From positions 116,907-180,906 of the forward strand of contig NZ_JXYH01000002.1 of NCBI RefSeq assembly GCF_001262635.1: DNA of 64,000 nt, read 5' to 3'. The notes under the pieces were generated by a model. The model was not told the origin of the DNA, did not search any database, and worked only from the letters and a program-made list of their open reading frames with translations. Below, piece by piece: positions 18,117 through 27,901 of the stretch. Source of the stretch: Aestuariivita boseongensis (GTDB taxonomy: Bacteria > Pseudomonadota > Alphaproteobacteria > Rhodobacterales > Rhodobacteraceae). The first letter of the stretch is position 1; every line of letters starts with the position of its first letter. The translations under genes were made by a program, and so were the position numbers.

Positions 18117-19742
18117 ATGGTGGCTGTGGCCCGCTGGTTCGATGCGATCTTCCTGGATCTGGCGCGGCAGATGCGGTGGTCGTTCCTGCCGCCGCTGATG
18201 GTCTATTTCGCCTTTGGCGCGTCGGGCCTGACCGCGATCGTGGGGACGTTTTTCGTCAAAGAATACCTCGATGTCTCTGCCGCGTTCCTGGCGGGGCTTG
18301 GGTTTTGGGCGGGACTGCCTTGGGCGCTGAAGATGCCGCTGGGCCATCTGGTCGATCTGATCTGGCGCTGGAAAGGCTGGCTGGTGTGGCTGGGGGCGGC
18401 GCTGATGGCCTGTTCGTTCCTGATCATGTACGGGCTGGCCTCCCGCACGCCTTGGATGGCGGAGGTTATGAGCATGACCGCCTGGTATGTGCTGGCGGTG
18501 CTTCTGGCCCCTTGCGGATATGTCATTCAGGACGCGGTGGCCGATGCGATGTCGGTGGAGGCGGTGCCCGAGATGGATGCCGAGGGCACTCCCCTGCCCC
18601 AGGACGCGCTGCGCGTGCAACACACAACCATGCAGACCCTGGGTCGCGTCGCGCTGATCAGCGGGATCAGCATTGTGGCGGCGGTAAATATCTATCTCTT
18701 CGATGGGGTTGAGGCGTTGGCGCAGGCGGAGAAGGAGGCGGTTTACGCCCGCATCTATCTTTTGGCGCTGGTGTTGCCGGTGATCTCAATCTCCGGCGTG
18801 GTGCTGGCGGGGATCATGGCGCGGGGCCGCGTGCGGACGCTGGTGCGCGCCGGGATGGACCGGGCGGAAGCGGTCGCACAGGTCTTTCACAACCCCGAGC
18901 AGGTGAAGGCGAACCACTGGTATTTCACCGGCGGCGCGGCTTTCGTGGCGCTGACACTGGCCGTGGGGCTGAGCGATGTGCCGTTTTCCCAAGAGATCGT
19001 GTTTGCAGGGTCGATGACCGTGGTTCTGCTGCTGATGCGCCAGCTGATCAAGGCGCTGGACCCGGCGCAGGCGCGGGTGCTGGCGGGCACGGCGATCATC
19101 ATCTTTGTCTTTCGCGCGATGCCGGGGCCCGGGGCGGGGCTTACGTGGTTCAATATCGATGTGTTGGAGTTCGATCAGCAGTTCCTGTCGGTGCTGTCGC
19201 TGCTCACGGGGCTATTGACCTTGGCCGGGATGATCATTCTGCGACCGCTGATGGCGCGGCGGACGATTGTCTATATCATCATCCTCTTGACCATCGCGGC
19301 GGGCGTGCTGTCATTGCCCAATCTGGGGCTCTATTACGGCGTGCATCACTGGACAGCCGCGATGACGGGCGGTGTGGTCGATGCCCGCTTCATCGCGGTG
19401 CTGGACACGGCGATTGAATCGCCCTTGGGACAGGTCGCGATGATCCCGATGCTGGCCTGGATCGCGCGCAATGCGCCGGGGCATTTGAAGGCCACGTTTT
19501 TTGCGGTGATGGCGTCGTTTACCAATTTGGCGCTCTCGGCCTCGCAACTGGCGACGCGATACATCAACGAGGTGTTTGTCGTCACACGGGAGGTGGTGGA
19601 TCCGGCCACGGGACTTGTGACCGTGCCCGCGGATTATTCGCAGTTGGGCTGGCTGTTGATTTCCGTGGCCTCGGTCACCGTTGTGGCGCCGCTGATTGCC
19701 ATCTGGATGGTCCAAAGCTCGAAACTGCGCACCAACGAGTGA
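18117..19742 (+). CDS. Multi-pass membrane transporter, MFS-like
   Basis: 541 aa with at least 12 hydrophobic segments. The early segment GLPWALKMPLGHLVDLIWRWK resembles the loop 2-3 of major-facilitator or BT1/folate-biopterin-type carriers. It lies 4 bases after the CorC-type gene, so probably in one transcript. Substrate unknown. Confidence 0.7.
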   Translation: MVAVARWFDAIFLDLARQMRWSFLPPLMVYFAFGASGLTAIVGTFFVKEYLDVSAAFLAGLGFWAGLPWALKMPLGHLVDLIWRWKGWLVWLGAALMACSFLIMYGLASRTPWMAEVMSMTAWYVLAVLLAPCGYVIQDAVADAMSVEAVPEMDAEGTPLPQDALRVQHTTMQTLGRVALISGISIVAAVNIYLFDGVEALAQAEKEAVYARIYLLALVLPVISISGVVLAGIMARGRVRTLVRAGMDRAEAVAQVFHNPEQVKANHWYFTGGAAFVALTLAVGLSDVPFSQEIVFAGSMTVVLLLMRQLIKALDPAQARVLAGTAIIIFVFRAMPGPGAGLTWFNIDVLEFDQQFLSVLSLLTGLLTLAGMIILRPLMARRTIVYIIILLTIAAGVLSLPNLGLYYGVHHWTAAMTGGVVDARFIAVLDTAIESPLGQVAMIPMLAWIARNAPGHLKATFFAVMASFTNLALSASQLATRYINEVFVVTREVVDPATGLVTVPADYSQLGWLLISVASVTVVAPLIAIWMVQSSKLRTNE

Positions 19743-19750
19743 TCGGGGGC

Positions 19751-19772
19751 CAAGGCGTTTCGAAACGCCTTG
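19751..19772. terminator. Perfect inverted repeat between convergent genes
   Basis: CAAGGCGTTT-CG-AAACGCCTTG, 10-bp arms, sits between the ends of the transporter gene and the leftward FAD/GcvT gene (36 bases apart). It can act in both directions, though no T tract follows. Confidence 0.5.
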
Positions 19773-19777
19773 GGCGC

Positions 19778-22192
19778 TTAGGCCCGAAGCTTTTCGCCTT
19801 TGGGATCGAAGGGCGGCACGTGCAGAATACGGGCTTTGTGCGGACGGCCCAGAACCATGACCTCTACCTCGTCGCCCGGCTCCGCGCCCTTGATGTATCC
19901 CATGGCCAGACTCATGCCGACAGAGTAGCCGTAAGCGCCTGAAGTCACCCTTCCAACCCCTTGACCATCCTTGAAAATCGGCTCCCCGCCTGTGGCATCG
20001 GCGTTGGAGGCTGTGACGTCGGCCTCATCAAGGGCGAGCAACATCAACGCCTCTCGAGGGGCGTTTTGCATCACGGTTTCGGCGGCGGGTTTGTTGAGGA
20101 AGTCCTTGTCCATCTTGCACAAGCGATCCAGACCTACTTCCTGCGGCCAGTATTCGGGGCTGTATTCCCGGCTCCAGGAGCCATAGCCCTTCTCAACCCG
20201 CAAGCTCATCAACGCGCGGGAGCCGACGGGGCCTGCGCCGAACTCCTCGCCCGCATCGAGCAGGGCTTGATAGAGGCGGGTTTGGTCTCCTTCCGCGCAG
20301 TGCAGTTCCCAGCCCAGATCGCCGGTGAAGGACACACGCAGCGCAAGGCAGCGGACACCGGCCAGATCGATCCAGGAGCTGCGCATGAAGGGGAAATCCG
20401 TCGTTGCCAGAGAGGTGTTGGTCAGGCGCTGCAACATCTCGCGCGATTTGGGACCGGCGACGTTGAAGCCGCACATGGCATCGGTTTCAGAGGTGAAACT
20501 GGTGCCCTCGGGCAGCGGTACAGCCTTGAAGAACCGCTTGTGATACCGTTCGGCCATGCCCGATCCGATAATCCAGAATTCGTCTTCGGCCAGCCGCGTG
20601 ACGGTGAAATCCCCCGCGATCCCGCCGCGCACGCCGATCAGGGGCGTCAGGCAGGACCAGCCCACGGATTTGGGCATGCGGTTTGCGAAAACCGCGTTCA
20701 GCCAATCCTCAGATCCGGGGCCTTTGCAGCGGTATTTGGCGAAGTTTGAGATGTCGATGATGCCTGCGGTGTCGCGCAGCATCCGCGCCTCGGCCCCCAC
20801 CACGTCCCACCAGGGCTGGCGGGTGAAGCCTGCGCTGTCGGGCACGTCGTGTGAGAAATAGAGCGGGTGTTCCCAGCCGTAGTTCAAACCAAAGACCGCG
20901 CCTTTGTCCTTTTGCAGGGCGTACGCGGGACGCGTGCGCACGGGGCGACCGGCCTCGCGTTCTTCGCCCGGAAAGTGGATCTTGAAGCGGTGGGCATACT
21001 GGTCGCCCACCCGCGCCTTGGTGAAGGCCTTACCCGCCCAAGGCCCGAACCGCGCCATGTCCCAGGCGAAGAGGTCCATCTTCGGCTCGCCCTCGATGAT
21101 CCATTCGGCCACAGCCTGCCCCATGCCGCCCGATTGCGAAAAGCCGGGGATGATGCCGTTGCAACAGAAATAGTTCGAGAGTTCCGGCACGGGGCCAAAG
21201 AGCACGTTCGAATCCGGTGACCAGATCATCGGGCCGTTGATCACGCGTTTGATCCCCGCCTCGCCCACGGCAGGCACCCGGTCTATGGCGCGCATCATGT
21301 TGTCTTCGATCCGCTCCAGATCATCGGCGAAAAGCTCATGGCCAAAGCCCTGCGGTGTGCCGTCTTCGGCCCAGAGGCGGTAGTCTTTTTCATAGGCCCC
21401 GACCAAGAGGCCCTTGCCCTCCTGCCGCAGGTAGTATTCGCCGTCGCGGTCGGCCACAGATGGCAGACGGCGGTCCATCGCGGCGATTTTGGCAATGGTT
21501 TCGGTCACGAAATACTGGTGTTCGGTGGGCTGCAGCGGCAGCTCGATCCTGGCCAAAGCCGCCACTTCGCGGCCCCAGAGACCGGCGGCGTTGATCACCC
21601 ACTCACAGGCGATATCGCCCTTTTCGGTGCGCACAATCCATGTGCCGTCGGGTTGTTGTTCGGTCCCTGTGACGGGGCAGAACCGGATAATCTCGGCCCC
21701 GCGCTGACGCGCGCCCGCCGCATAGGCGTTGGTCACGCCCGAGGGGTCTACATTGCCGCCATCGGGTTCCCACATGATGCAGCGGATGCCGTCGAAGTTG
21801 ACCAGCGGGTGGAGGCGTTCGGCCTCGTCGCGCGAGACCTCATGGAAGTTCATCCCGTAAAGCTTGGCCTTGGCCGCTTGCAGGCGCAGCTGGTGTTCGC
21901 GCTGCTCGGTCTGCGCCAGATAGAGAGATCCGGGTTGGAAGACGCCGCAGCCCTGGCCGGTTTCGGCCTCCAGCTCTTTATAGAGGTTCATCGTATAGTG
22001 CTGGATGCGGCTGATATTGGTGCTGTCATGCAGCCCGTGGATGTTCGCGGCGGCGTGCCAGGTGGAACCGGAGGTCAGCTCGTCCCGCTCCAGCAGCACC
22101 ACATCGGTCCAGCCCAGCTTGGTCAGGTGATAGAGGATCGAACATCCGATAACGCCGCCGCCAATCACGACGGCCTGAGCGTGGGTGCGCAT
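19778..22192 (-). CDS. FAD-dependent oxidoreductase / GcvT-domain protein (dimethylglycine dehydrogenase-like)
   Basis: 804 aa from ATG at 22192 (MRTHAQAVVIGGG). The frame stays open to 23749, but that stretch is antisense to the next gene. N-terminal FAD/DAO domain with VVIGGGVIGCSILYHL and LTSGSTWHAA, where the His matches the covalent flavin site of dimethylglycine and sarcosine dehydrogenases. The C-terminal half is a GcvT-type folate-binding aminomethyltransferase domain (RVSFTGDLGWELHC). Likely oxidative N-demethylation of dimethylglycine, sarcosine or a related amine with transfer of C1 to tetrahydrofolate. Divergent from a paralogue. Confidence 0.88.
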   Translation of the reverse strand: MRTHAQAVVIGGGVIGCSILYHLTKLGWTDVVLLERDELTSGSTWHAAANIHGLHDSTNISRIQHYTMNLYKELEAETGQGCGVFQPGSLYLAQTEQREHQLRLQAAKAKLYGMNFHEVSRDEAERLHPLVNFDGIRCIMWEPDGGNVDPSGVTNAYAAGARQRGAEIIRFCPVTGTEQQPDGTWIVRTEKGDIACEWVINAAGLWGREVAALARIELPLQPTEHQYFVTETIAKIAAMDRRLPSVADRDGEYYLRQEGKGLLVGAYEKDYRLWAEDGTPQGFGHELFADDLERIEDNMMRAIDRVPAVGEAGIKRVINGPMIWSPDSNVLFGPVPELSNYFCCNGIIPGFSQSGGMGQAVAEWIIEGEPKMDLFAWDMARFGPWAGKAFTKARVGDQYAHRFKIHFPGEEREAGRPVRTRPAYALQKDKGAVFGLNYGWEHPLYFSHDVPDSAGFTRQPWWDVVGAEARMLRDTAGIIDISNFAKYRCKGPGSEDWLNAVFANRMPKSVGWSCLTPLIGVRGGIAGDFTVTRLAEDEFWIIGSGMAERYHKRFFKAVPLPEGTSFTSETDAMCGFNVAGPKSREMLQRLTNTSLATTDFPFMRSSWIDLAGVRCLALRVSFTGDLGWELHCAEGDQTRLYQALLDAGEEFGAGPVGSRALMSLRVEKGYGSWSREYSPEYWPQEVGLDRLCKMDKDFLNKPAAETVMQNAPREALMLLALDEADVTASNADATGGEPIFKDGQGVGRVTSGAYGYSVGMSLAMGYIKGAEPGDEVEVMVLGRPHKARILHVPPFDPKGEKLRA

Positions 22193-22262
22193 GGGTTTGC
22201 CTTTTCTGACGCTTCGCTGCCCGCCACCTTGGCGCGGAAGCACAGTGTTCACTTGTGCAATG

Positions 22263-22279
22263 GCGACATGTTCTGTCGC
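22263..22279. promoter_or_regulatory. Candidate operator palindrome, copy 1
   Basis: GCGACA-TGTTC-TGTCGC, perfect 6-bp arms with a 5-base spacer, 70 bases upstream of the leftward FAD/GcvT gene. The same design recurs at 22410-22426. Binding by a dimeric regulator is inferred. Confidence 0.5.
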
Positions 22280-22409
22280 TTGCAAACAGCCCGGGCCCTG
22301 AAAACATTGAAGGGTGGATGCGCTTTGTCGTCCCCCTTTTTGCTGGAGATCCACGTGAGGTGCTTTTGGCGGGCATGGTCTGGGGGTATTTTGGGCCAGA
22401 AAGAAGCAA

Positions 22410-22426
22410 GCGACAGCATCTGTCGT
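22410..22426. promoter_or_regulatory. Candidate operator palindrome, copy 2
   Basis: GCGACA-GCATC-TGTCGT, the same motif as copy 1 with one outer mismatch, 70 bases upstream of the rightward FAD/GcvT gene. The two copies are 147 bases apart, one near each divergent promoter. Confidence 0.5.
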
Positions 22427-22495
22427 TTTCGGGCGGCCTTCTTCCGGGTTTGACTGGCTAGGACTGCTGTAACGCGGAAAAGAAGGACAAGCGCG

Positions 22496-24904
22496 ATGAA
22501 AACCACCACCCAAGTTGTTGTGATCGGCGGCGGCGTCGTTGGCTGTTCGGTTCTTTATCACCTGACCAAACTGGGGTGGTCGGATGTGATGCTGGTAGAG
22601 CGGTCCGAGCTGACGTCTGGATCGACCTGGCACGCGGCGGGCGGGTTTCACACTCTGAACGGCGATACGAATATGGCCGCTCTGCAGGGCTATACGATCA
22701 AGCTGTACAAGGAGCTGGAGGAGATCACGGGGATGTCCTGTGGCTTGCACCATGTGGGTGGTGTGACGCTGGCGGACAATCAGGACCGGTTTGACATGCT
22801 GGTGGCTGAACGCGCCAAGCACCGGTTCATGGGGCTGGAGACGGAGATTATCGGGCCGGAAGAGATCCGTAAGGTCGCGCCCATCACCAATACCGACGGC
22901 ATTATCGGCGCGCTTTATGATCCGCTGGATGGGCATCTGGATCCGTCCGGCACGACGCATGCCTATGCCAAAGCGGCACGCATGGGCGGGGCCACGATCG
23001 AGACGCATTGCATGGTGCGGGAGATCGTGCCGCGCAAGGCGGGCGGGTGGGACGTGGTGACCGATAAGGGCACGATCCAGACCGAACATGTGGTGAATGC
23101 CGGTGGCCTTTGGGCGCGCGAGGTAGGCGCGATGATGGGGGTCTATACGCCGCTGCATCCGATGGAGCATCAGTATCTGGTCACCGATGAGATCCCTGAG
23201 ATCTATGAGCGTCACAGTGAACACCCCCATGTGATGGACCCGGCGGGTGAGAGTTACCTGCGGCAGGAGGGGCGCGGGCTTTGCATCGGGTTTTACGAAC
23301 AGCCTTGCAAGCCTTGGGCGGTGAATGGCACGCCGTGGGAGTTCGGGCATGAGTTGCTGCAAGACGATTTCGACAAGATCGCGGATAGTGTGGATTTCGC
23401 CTATAAGCGCTTCCCCGTGCTGGAAAAGGCCGGGGTGAAATCGGTGATCCACGGGCCGTTTACCTTTGCACCTGACGGGAACCCCTTGGTCGGGCCGATC
23501 CCGGGCAAGCCGGGGCTGTGGTCGGCTTGTGGGGTCATGGCCGGGTTTTCGCAGGGCGGTGGCGTGGGCCTGATGCTGGCGCAATGGATGATCGACGGGG
23601 AATGCGACCGCGATGTGACGGCCATGGATGTGGCACGATACGGTGATTGGATCGGGCCGGGATATACGCGGCCCAAGGTGATCGAGAATTACCAGAAGCG
23701 GTTTTCCGTGGCCTATCCGAATGAAGAACTGCCCGCCGCGCGGCCGCATCGCACGACGATGATGTATGACATCTTTTCAGATCTGGGCGCGGTCTGGGGG
23801 CATCAATACGGGCTGGAGGTGCCCAATTACTTTGCCCAAGGGGCGGAGCCGGATTTTGAAACGCCGTCCTTCCGCCGCTCGGACGCGTTTGACGCCACGG
23901 GGCGTGAGGTGCGCGCGGTTCGGGAAAGCGTCGGCATCAATGAGGTGCAGAATTTCGGGAAATATCTGGTGCGCGGTGATGAGGCGCGGGCCTGGATGGA
24001 TCGGATTTTCGCAGGCCGTGTGCCCGCGCCGGGGCGCGTGAGCCTATCGCCGATGCTGTCGCCCAAGGGGCGGCTGATTGGGGATTTCACGATTTCCTGC
24101 CTGTCGGAGGAAGAGTTCCAGATCACCGGCTCCTACGGAGCGCAGGCGGTGCATATGCGGTGGTTTTTGCAAAATCTGGCCGGTGGGATCACGGTCGAGA
24201 ATGTCTCGGATACGCGCACCGGATTTCAGATCGCGGGGCCAAACGCGCGGAAACTGTTGGAGGCGGCAGTGGGGCGTGACCTATCGGATATCCGCTTCAT
24301 GGATCTGCGTCGCCTGACCGTTGGACAGGTGGAGTGCCTTGTGCAGCGGTTGTCCTACACCGGTGATCTGGGGTTCGAGATCTATTGCGACGCGATGGAT
24401 CAACGTCGGTTGTGGTGGACCTTGTGGGAGGCCGGTCAGCCCTTTGACATCATCCCATTTGGCATGCGCGCGATGATGTCGCTGCGGCTGGACAAGTTCT
24501 TTGGCTCGTGGTTGTCGGAGTTTTCGCCCGATTACACGGCGGCGGAGACGGGGCTGGATCGCTTCATTCACTGGAAGAAAGACGCCGATTTCATCGGCCG
24601 CGCGGCGGCAGAGGCCCAGCGGGCCAAGCCCCCTGCCCGGCAGCTTTGCGCCTTTGAGGTTCAGGCCGATGATGCGGATGTGCATGGGTATGAGCCCATC
24701 TGGCTGGATGGTGCGGTGCAGGGTTTTTGCACCTCGGGCGGGTATTCGCATTGGGCGGGCAAATCCATCGCACAGGGGTTCGTACCAACCGAGCGTGCCA
24801 AACCGGGGCTGGAGGTCGAGATCGAAATTCTGGGCCACATGCGCAAGGCAACCCTGATCACCGAGCCGCTTTTTGACGCCAATGGCGGGCGGATGCGCGG
24901 TTAG
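22496..24904 (+). CDS. FAD-dependent oxidoreductase / GcvT-domain protein (dimethylglycine dehydrogenase-like), paralogue
   Basis: 802 aa. VVVIGGGVVGCSVLYHLTKL and ELTSGSTWHAAGG give the FAD fold and covalent-flavin His. The C-terminal GcvT half contains RLSYTGDLGFEIYCDAM and GMRAMMSLRLDKFFGSW. Same architecture as the divergent neighbour at 19778-22192 but clearly diverged, so they are probably two enzymes for different N-methylated substrates (for example dimethylglycine and sarcosine), sharing a regulatory spacer. Confidence 0.88.
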   Translation: MKTTTQVVVIGGGVVGCSVLYHLTKLGWSDVMLVERSELTSGSTWHAAGGFHTLNGDTNMAALQGYTIKLYKELEEITGMSCGLHHVGGVTLADNQDRFDMLVAERAKHRFMGLETEIIGPEEIRKVAPITNTDGIIGALYDPLDGHLDPSGTTHAYAKAARMGGATIETHCMVREIVPRKAGGWDVVTDKGTIQTEHVVNAGGLWAREVGAMMGVYTPLHPMEHQYLVTDEIPEIYERHSEHPHVMDPAGESYLRQEGRGLCIGFYEQPCKPWAVNGTPWEFGHELLQDDFDKIADSVDFAYKRFPVLEKAGVKSVIHGPFTFAPDGNPLVGPIPGKPGLWSACGVMAGFSQGGGVGLMLAQWMIDGECDRDVTAMDVARYGDWIGPGYTRPKVIENYQKRFSVAYPNEELPAARPHRTTMMYDIFSDLGAVWGHQYGLEVPNYFAQGAEPDFETPSFRRSDAFDATGREVRAVRESVGINEVQNFGKYLVRGDEARAWMDRIFAGRVPAPGRVSLSPMLSPKGRLIGDFTISCLSEEEFQITGSYGAQAVHMRWFLQNLAGGITVENVSDTRTGFQIAGPNARKLLEAAVGRDLSDIRFMDLRRLTVGQVECLVQRLSYTGDLGFEIYCDAMDQRRLWWTLWEAGQPFDIIPFGMRAMMSLRLDKFFGSWLSEFSPDYTAAETGLDRFIHWKKDADFIGRAAAEAQRAKPPARQLCAFEVQADDADVHGYEPIWLDGAVQGFCTSGGYSHWAGKSIAQGFVPTERAKPGLEVEIEILGHMRKATLITEPLFDANGGRMRG

Positions 24905-24942
24905 GGCTTTTCCTTGCGCGGCCAAGGGTTAGGCTGCGGGCC

Positions 24943-25551
24943 ATGGATCTTCCGGTGATCATTCTGGCGGCTGGAGCCTCGTCGCGCATGGGCGGCGCGG
25001 ACAAGCTGTTACAGCATGTCGATGGCCAGCCGCTGCTGGCCCGCCAAGCACGCTTGGCCTTGGCTGTCACCGATGGGCCGGTGATCGTTGCTTTGCCACC
25101 TGCCCCGCACCGCCGGCACGACGCTTTGGCCGATCTGCCTGTAGAAATCTGCTCTGTGCCCGATGCTGCAGAGGGGATGAACGCCAGCCTGCGCGCGGCT
25201 GTGGCCGCGCTGCCGCCCGATGCGCCGGGCTTCATGCTGCTGCTGGCCGACCTGCCGGACCTTTATGAAGACGATCTTCGCGCGGTGCTCGGCGCAGTCG
25301 ATTATTCGCAAATCACTCTTGTCTGGCGCGGCGCGACCGAAGATGGCGCGCCTGGACATCCAGTGGTGTTTCACCGTGATCTGATCCCGGCCTTCGCCAG
25401 TTTGACCGGCGACAGCGGGGGGCGCGAGGTTATCGCCATGGCCAAAGGCAAGGTCCAGCTGATCCCCCTGCCCGGCCAGCGCGCGCGGCATGATCTGGAC
25501 ACGCCCGAGGCCTGGGCCGCCTGGCGCGCAGCAAACCCCACCCGCATATGA
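24943..25551 (+). CDS. MobA/MocA-like nucleotidyltransferase
   Basis: 202 aa. N-terminal nucleotide-binding signature VIILAAGASSRMGGADKLL followed by LLLADLPDL and the GHPVVF motif. These enzymes couple CTP or GTP to molybdopterin (MocA/MobA-like) or other phosphorylated acceptors. No molybdenum cofactor genes are next to it, so the substrate is open. 38 bases after the FAD/GcvT gene; could be co-transcribed. Confidence 0.82.
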   Translation: MDLPVIILAAGASSRMGGADKLLQHVDGQPLLARQARLALAVTDGPVIVALPPAPHRRHDALADLPVEICSVPDAAEGMNASLRAAVAALPPDAPGFMLLLADLPDLYEDDLRAVLGAVDYSQITLVWRGATEDGAPGHPVVFHRDLIPAFASLTGDSGGREVIAMAKGKVQLIPLPGQRARHDLDTPEAWAAWRAANPTRI

Positions 25552-25630
25552 GAAAAGCGAGGCAGTCTCCCGCCTCGCTTTCCCGTATTCCGCAAGTCTT
25601 AGCCCCCTATCCTTGCGGAGGCTGCAACTC

Positions 25631-27901
25631 TTAGCTCATCACAAGGAACGCCTCGTGACGCTTGAGCGACCGGCGCGCGGCCGTGTAGGCGTTGACGCCT
25701 TCCACTGTGGCCAATTCGGGGAAGAGCTCAAAGATCTCTTCGCGTTGCTCGTCACCGATCCCGGCCAGCGAATGATCGCCAGGCTGGAAGCTTTCGGTCC
25801 AGGCGCCATCCGACAGGACCACTTCGTGATGATCGAACATGAAGTGGATATAGGTGACAGTCGGTACCTCGGCCCAGTCGATGCCCGGCTTGCCCACCAG
25901 ATGCTTGGCCGCGACCAGCACTTCGCTTTCGTCGAAGTAAAGCGCCGTCTTGTCATTGGCCACCAGCACACGGTGGTTCGGGGACACCATCATGTCCCGT
26001 TCCGGCAGACCGCCACCCAGAGCACCCTGACGGATCAGAACCGGCTGCATGTGACGGGCCGCATTCATCTCGTCGCCCGAGAGCGTGCGGGTGCCCAGCC
26101 AGCGGATCTCCTGAATGCCGTTGTCGCGGGTGATGACCTTGTCGCCCACTTCCAGCGCTTCGACCAGAACCTCGCCACGCGGGGTGGCAATGCGGGTGCC
26201 GGGGGTGAAACAGGGGATGACCCGTTCGATATTGGTGAATTCCAGCGTGCCGGTCTGGTTGCCATCCGCATCGCGGAAGAACACCGTCCCGTTTTCCGGG
26301 TTCCCTTCGTCCAGCACCACGTTCAGCGAGCCGCCGGGGTTCGAGTTCTCGGCCGCACCGGTCAGATCCAGCGTGTCGAAATCATCGTCGGGCGAGTTGG
26401 TGAAGCCTTCACCGCCGTCTACGATGTCACCCTCGTTCAGGTTGACGAATGTGTCGCGGTCATCGCCGCCCAACATGTCATCCTGATCGATACCGCCGTC
26501 GATGGTGTCGTTGCCAGCGCCACCCACGATGGTGTCGTTGTCGTCCTCACCAAAGATCAGGTCGTCGCCATCGCCGCCGTCAATGATGTCTTGCCCGTTA
26601 TCGGGGCGCGGATCGGCCAGATCGCCGGGCAGGTCGTCAGGAATATTGGTGCCATCGGGGAAGCCCGGCCCAAGACCGCCATAGATGGTGTCATTGTCGT
26701 CGCCGCCCAGGATGGTGTCGGAGCCTTCGCCGCCGACGATGAAATCCTCACCGGTGCCGCCATCGATCAGGTCGGCATCCAGACCGCCATTGATGTCGTC
26801 ATTGCCGGATTCGCCGAAGATGACATCGGCGTCGTCCCCGGTCGAAATCGTGTCATCGCCCGCGCCGCCAAAGACGGTGTCCAGATCATCATCGGGGATC
26901 GGGTCGGCGGGCACTTCGGGCAGGCCCTGATAGGACGGGAAGCCCAGATCCGGCAGGCCGGAGGCAGGATCGGCATCGGTGTTGATGATGTCATTGCCGT
27001 CACCGCCAAAGACCTCGTCGCGGCCTTCGCCTGCTTCGATCGTGTCATCCCCGCCGCCTGCGATGATGATATCGTCATCGGTGCCGGTGCGCGGGAAGAT
27101 CGCGTCGCCGCCATCAACCACATCGCCATTGGGATCGCCGGTGTAATCCCCGTCGATCAGCGCCGCGTCATCGCCATTGGTGACGATGCCGTCGGGCTCG
27201 CCTTCGGGCGGGTTGGTGATCTTGGCGTCATAAACGGCGACATAGTCGATCTTGCCGTCGAAATACTTGATGAAGTTGTCGGGGATATTGTCGCCCACCA
27301 GCGTCTCGTCCACGTTTTCACGGGCGCCGAAGGTGAAGCTGGTGCCGTCATTGTCACCGATATCCATGTTCACGCCTGCCGCCGTGTCGACCTGGTAATC
27401 GGTCGCCTGCGTCAGGTTGTTGACGATGTACTGACCGCCCTCGGTTTCCGACCATTCATAGGTCACGCGCACCGTGTCGCCCACATCGGCAAAGCCAGCG
27501 CCGGTGGTTTCCACGATGGTCACACCGTTCGAGATATGGGTGACCTGCACCGCGCCGTCATAGGTGACCTGGATTTCGAAATACCCTTCGGAGGCGCTGT
27601 CGAAAAACTCGCCCCGGTTCACAACCGACTGGAACGCGCCGATGCTGTTGTCGTTCTGGGTGAACTCGGTGATGATCGTACCTTCGGCCAGGTCAAAGGG
27701 ATCATCATTGCCGCCCACATCGAACCGTTCGGGTTCGCCTTCGGTCACCAGTTGATCGCCCACGGCAGCGGCCCCGCCCACGAAGGTGCCGTTCTGCGCG
27801 AACCCGTCATCCAGGCCGGTATCTGCGTTCTCGCTTCCGTTCAGGAAGTCCCACAGACCGACCAGGTTCGCCGCGTAGGGATCGTTGAAATTATTCGCCA
27901 T
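25631..27901 (-). CDS. RTX-type Ca-binding protein with LamG-like and Hint domains
   Basis: 756 aa. Residues about 1-210 form a beta-rich LamG/concanavalin-like module (LVGLWDFLNGSENADTG to FDGKIDYVAVYD). About residues 270-510 are Asp/Gly-rich RTX nonapeptide-type repeats (GGAGDDTISTGDDADVIFGE). About 560-700 are a Hint domain opening with CFTPGTRIATPRGEVLVEAL and containing SPNHRVLV. There is no N-terminal signal, as expected for a type I-secreted RTX protein. The Hint module may cleave or ligate autocatalytically. Opposite-strand long ORFs here are composition artefacts. Confidence 0.88.
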   Translation of the reverse strand: MANNFNDPYAANLVGLWDFLNGSENADTGLDDGFAQNGTFVGGAAAVGDQLVTEGEPERFDVGGNDDPFDLAEGTIITEFTQNDNSIGAFQSVVNRGEFFDSASEGYFEIQVTYDGAVQVTHISNGVTIVETTGAGFADVGDTVRVTYEWSETEGGQYIVNNLTQATDYQVDTAAGVNMDIGDNDGTSFTFGARENVDETLVGDNIPDNFIKYFDGKIDYVAVYDAKITNPPEGEPDGIVTNGDDAALIDGDYTGDPNGDVVDGGDAIFPRTGTDDDIIIAGGGDDTIEAGEGRDEVFGGDGNDIINTDADPASGLPDLGFPSYQGLPEVPADPIPDDDLDTVFGGAGDDTISTGDDADVIFGESGNDDINGGLDADLIDGGTGEDFIVGGEGSDTILGGDDNDTIYGGLGPGFPDGTNIPDDLPGDLADPRPDNGQDIIDGGDGDDLIFGEDDNDTIVGGAGNDTIDGGIDQDDMLGGDDRDTFVNLNEGDIVDGGEGFTNSPDDDFDTLDLTGAAENSNPGGSLNVVLDEGNPENGTVFFRDADGNQTGTLEFTNIERVIPCFTPGTRIATPRGEVLVEALEVGDKVITRDNGIQEIRWLGTRTLSGDEMNAARHMQPVLIRQGALGGGLPERDMMVSPNHRVLVANDKTALYFDESEVLVAAKHLVGKPGIDWAEVPTVTYIHFMFDHHEVVLSDGAWTESFQPGDHSLAGIGDEQREEIFELFPELATVEGVNAYTAARRSLKRHEAFLVMS

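Noticed and set aside
22193..23749. Long in-frame extension of the leftward FAD/GcvT gene
   Set aside because: It is antisense to the confident gene at 22496-24904 and shows no FAD/GcvT sequence; the real start is ATG 22192.
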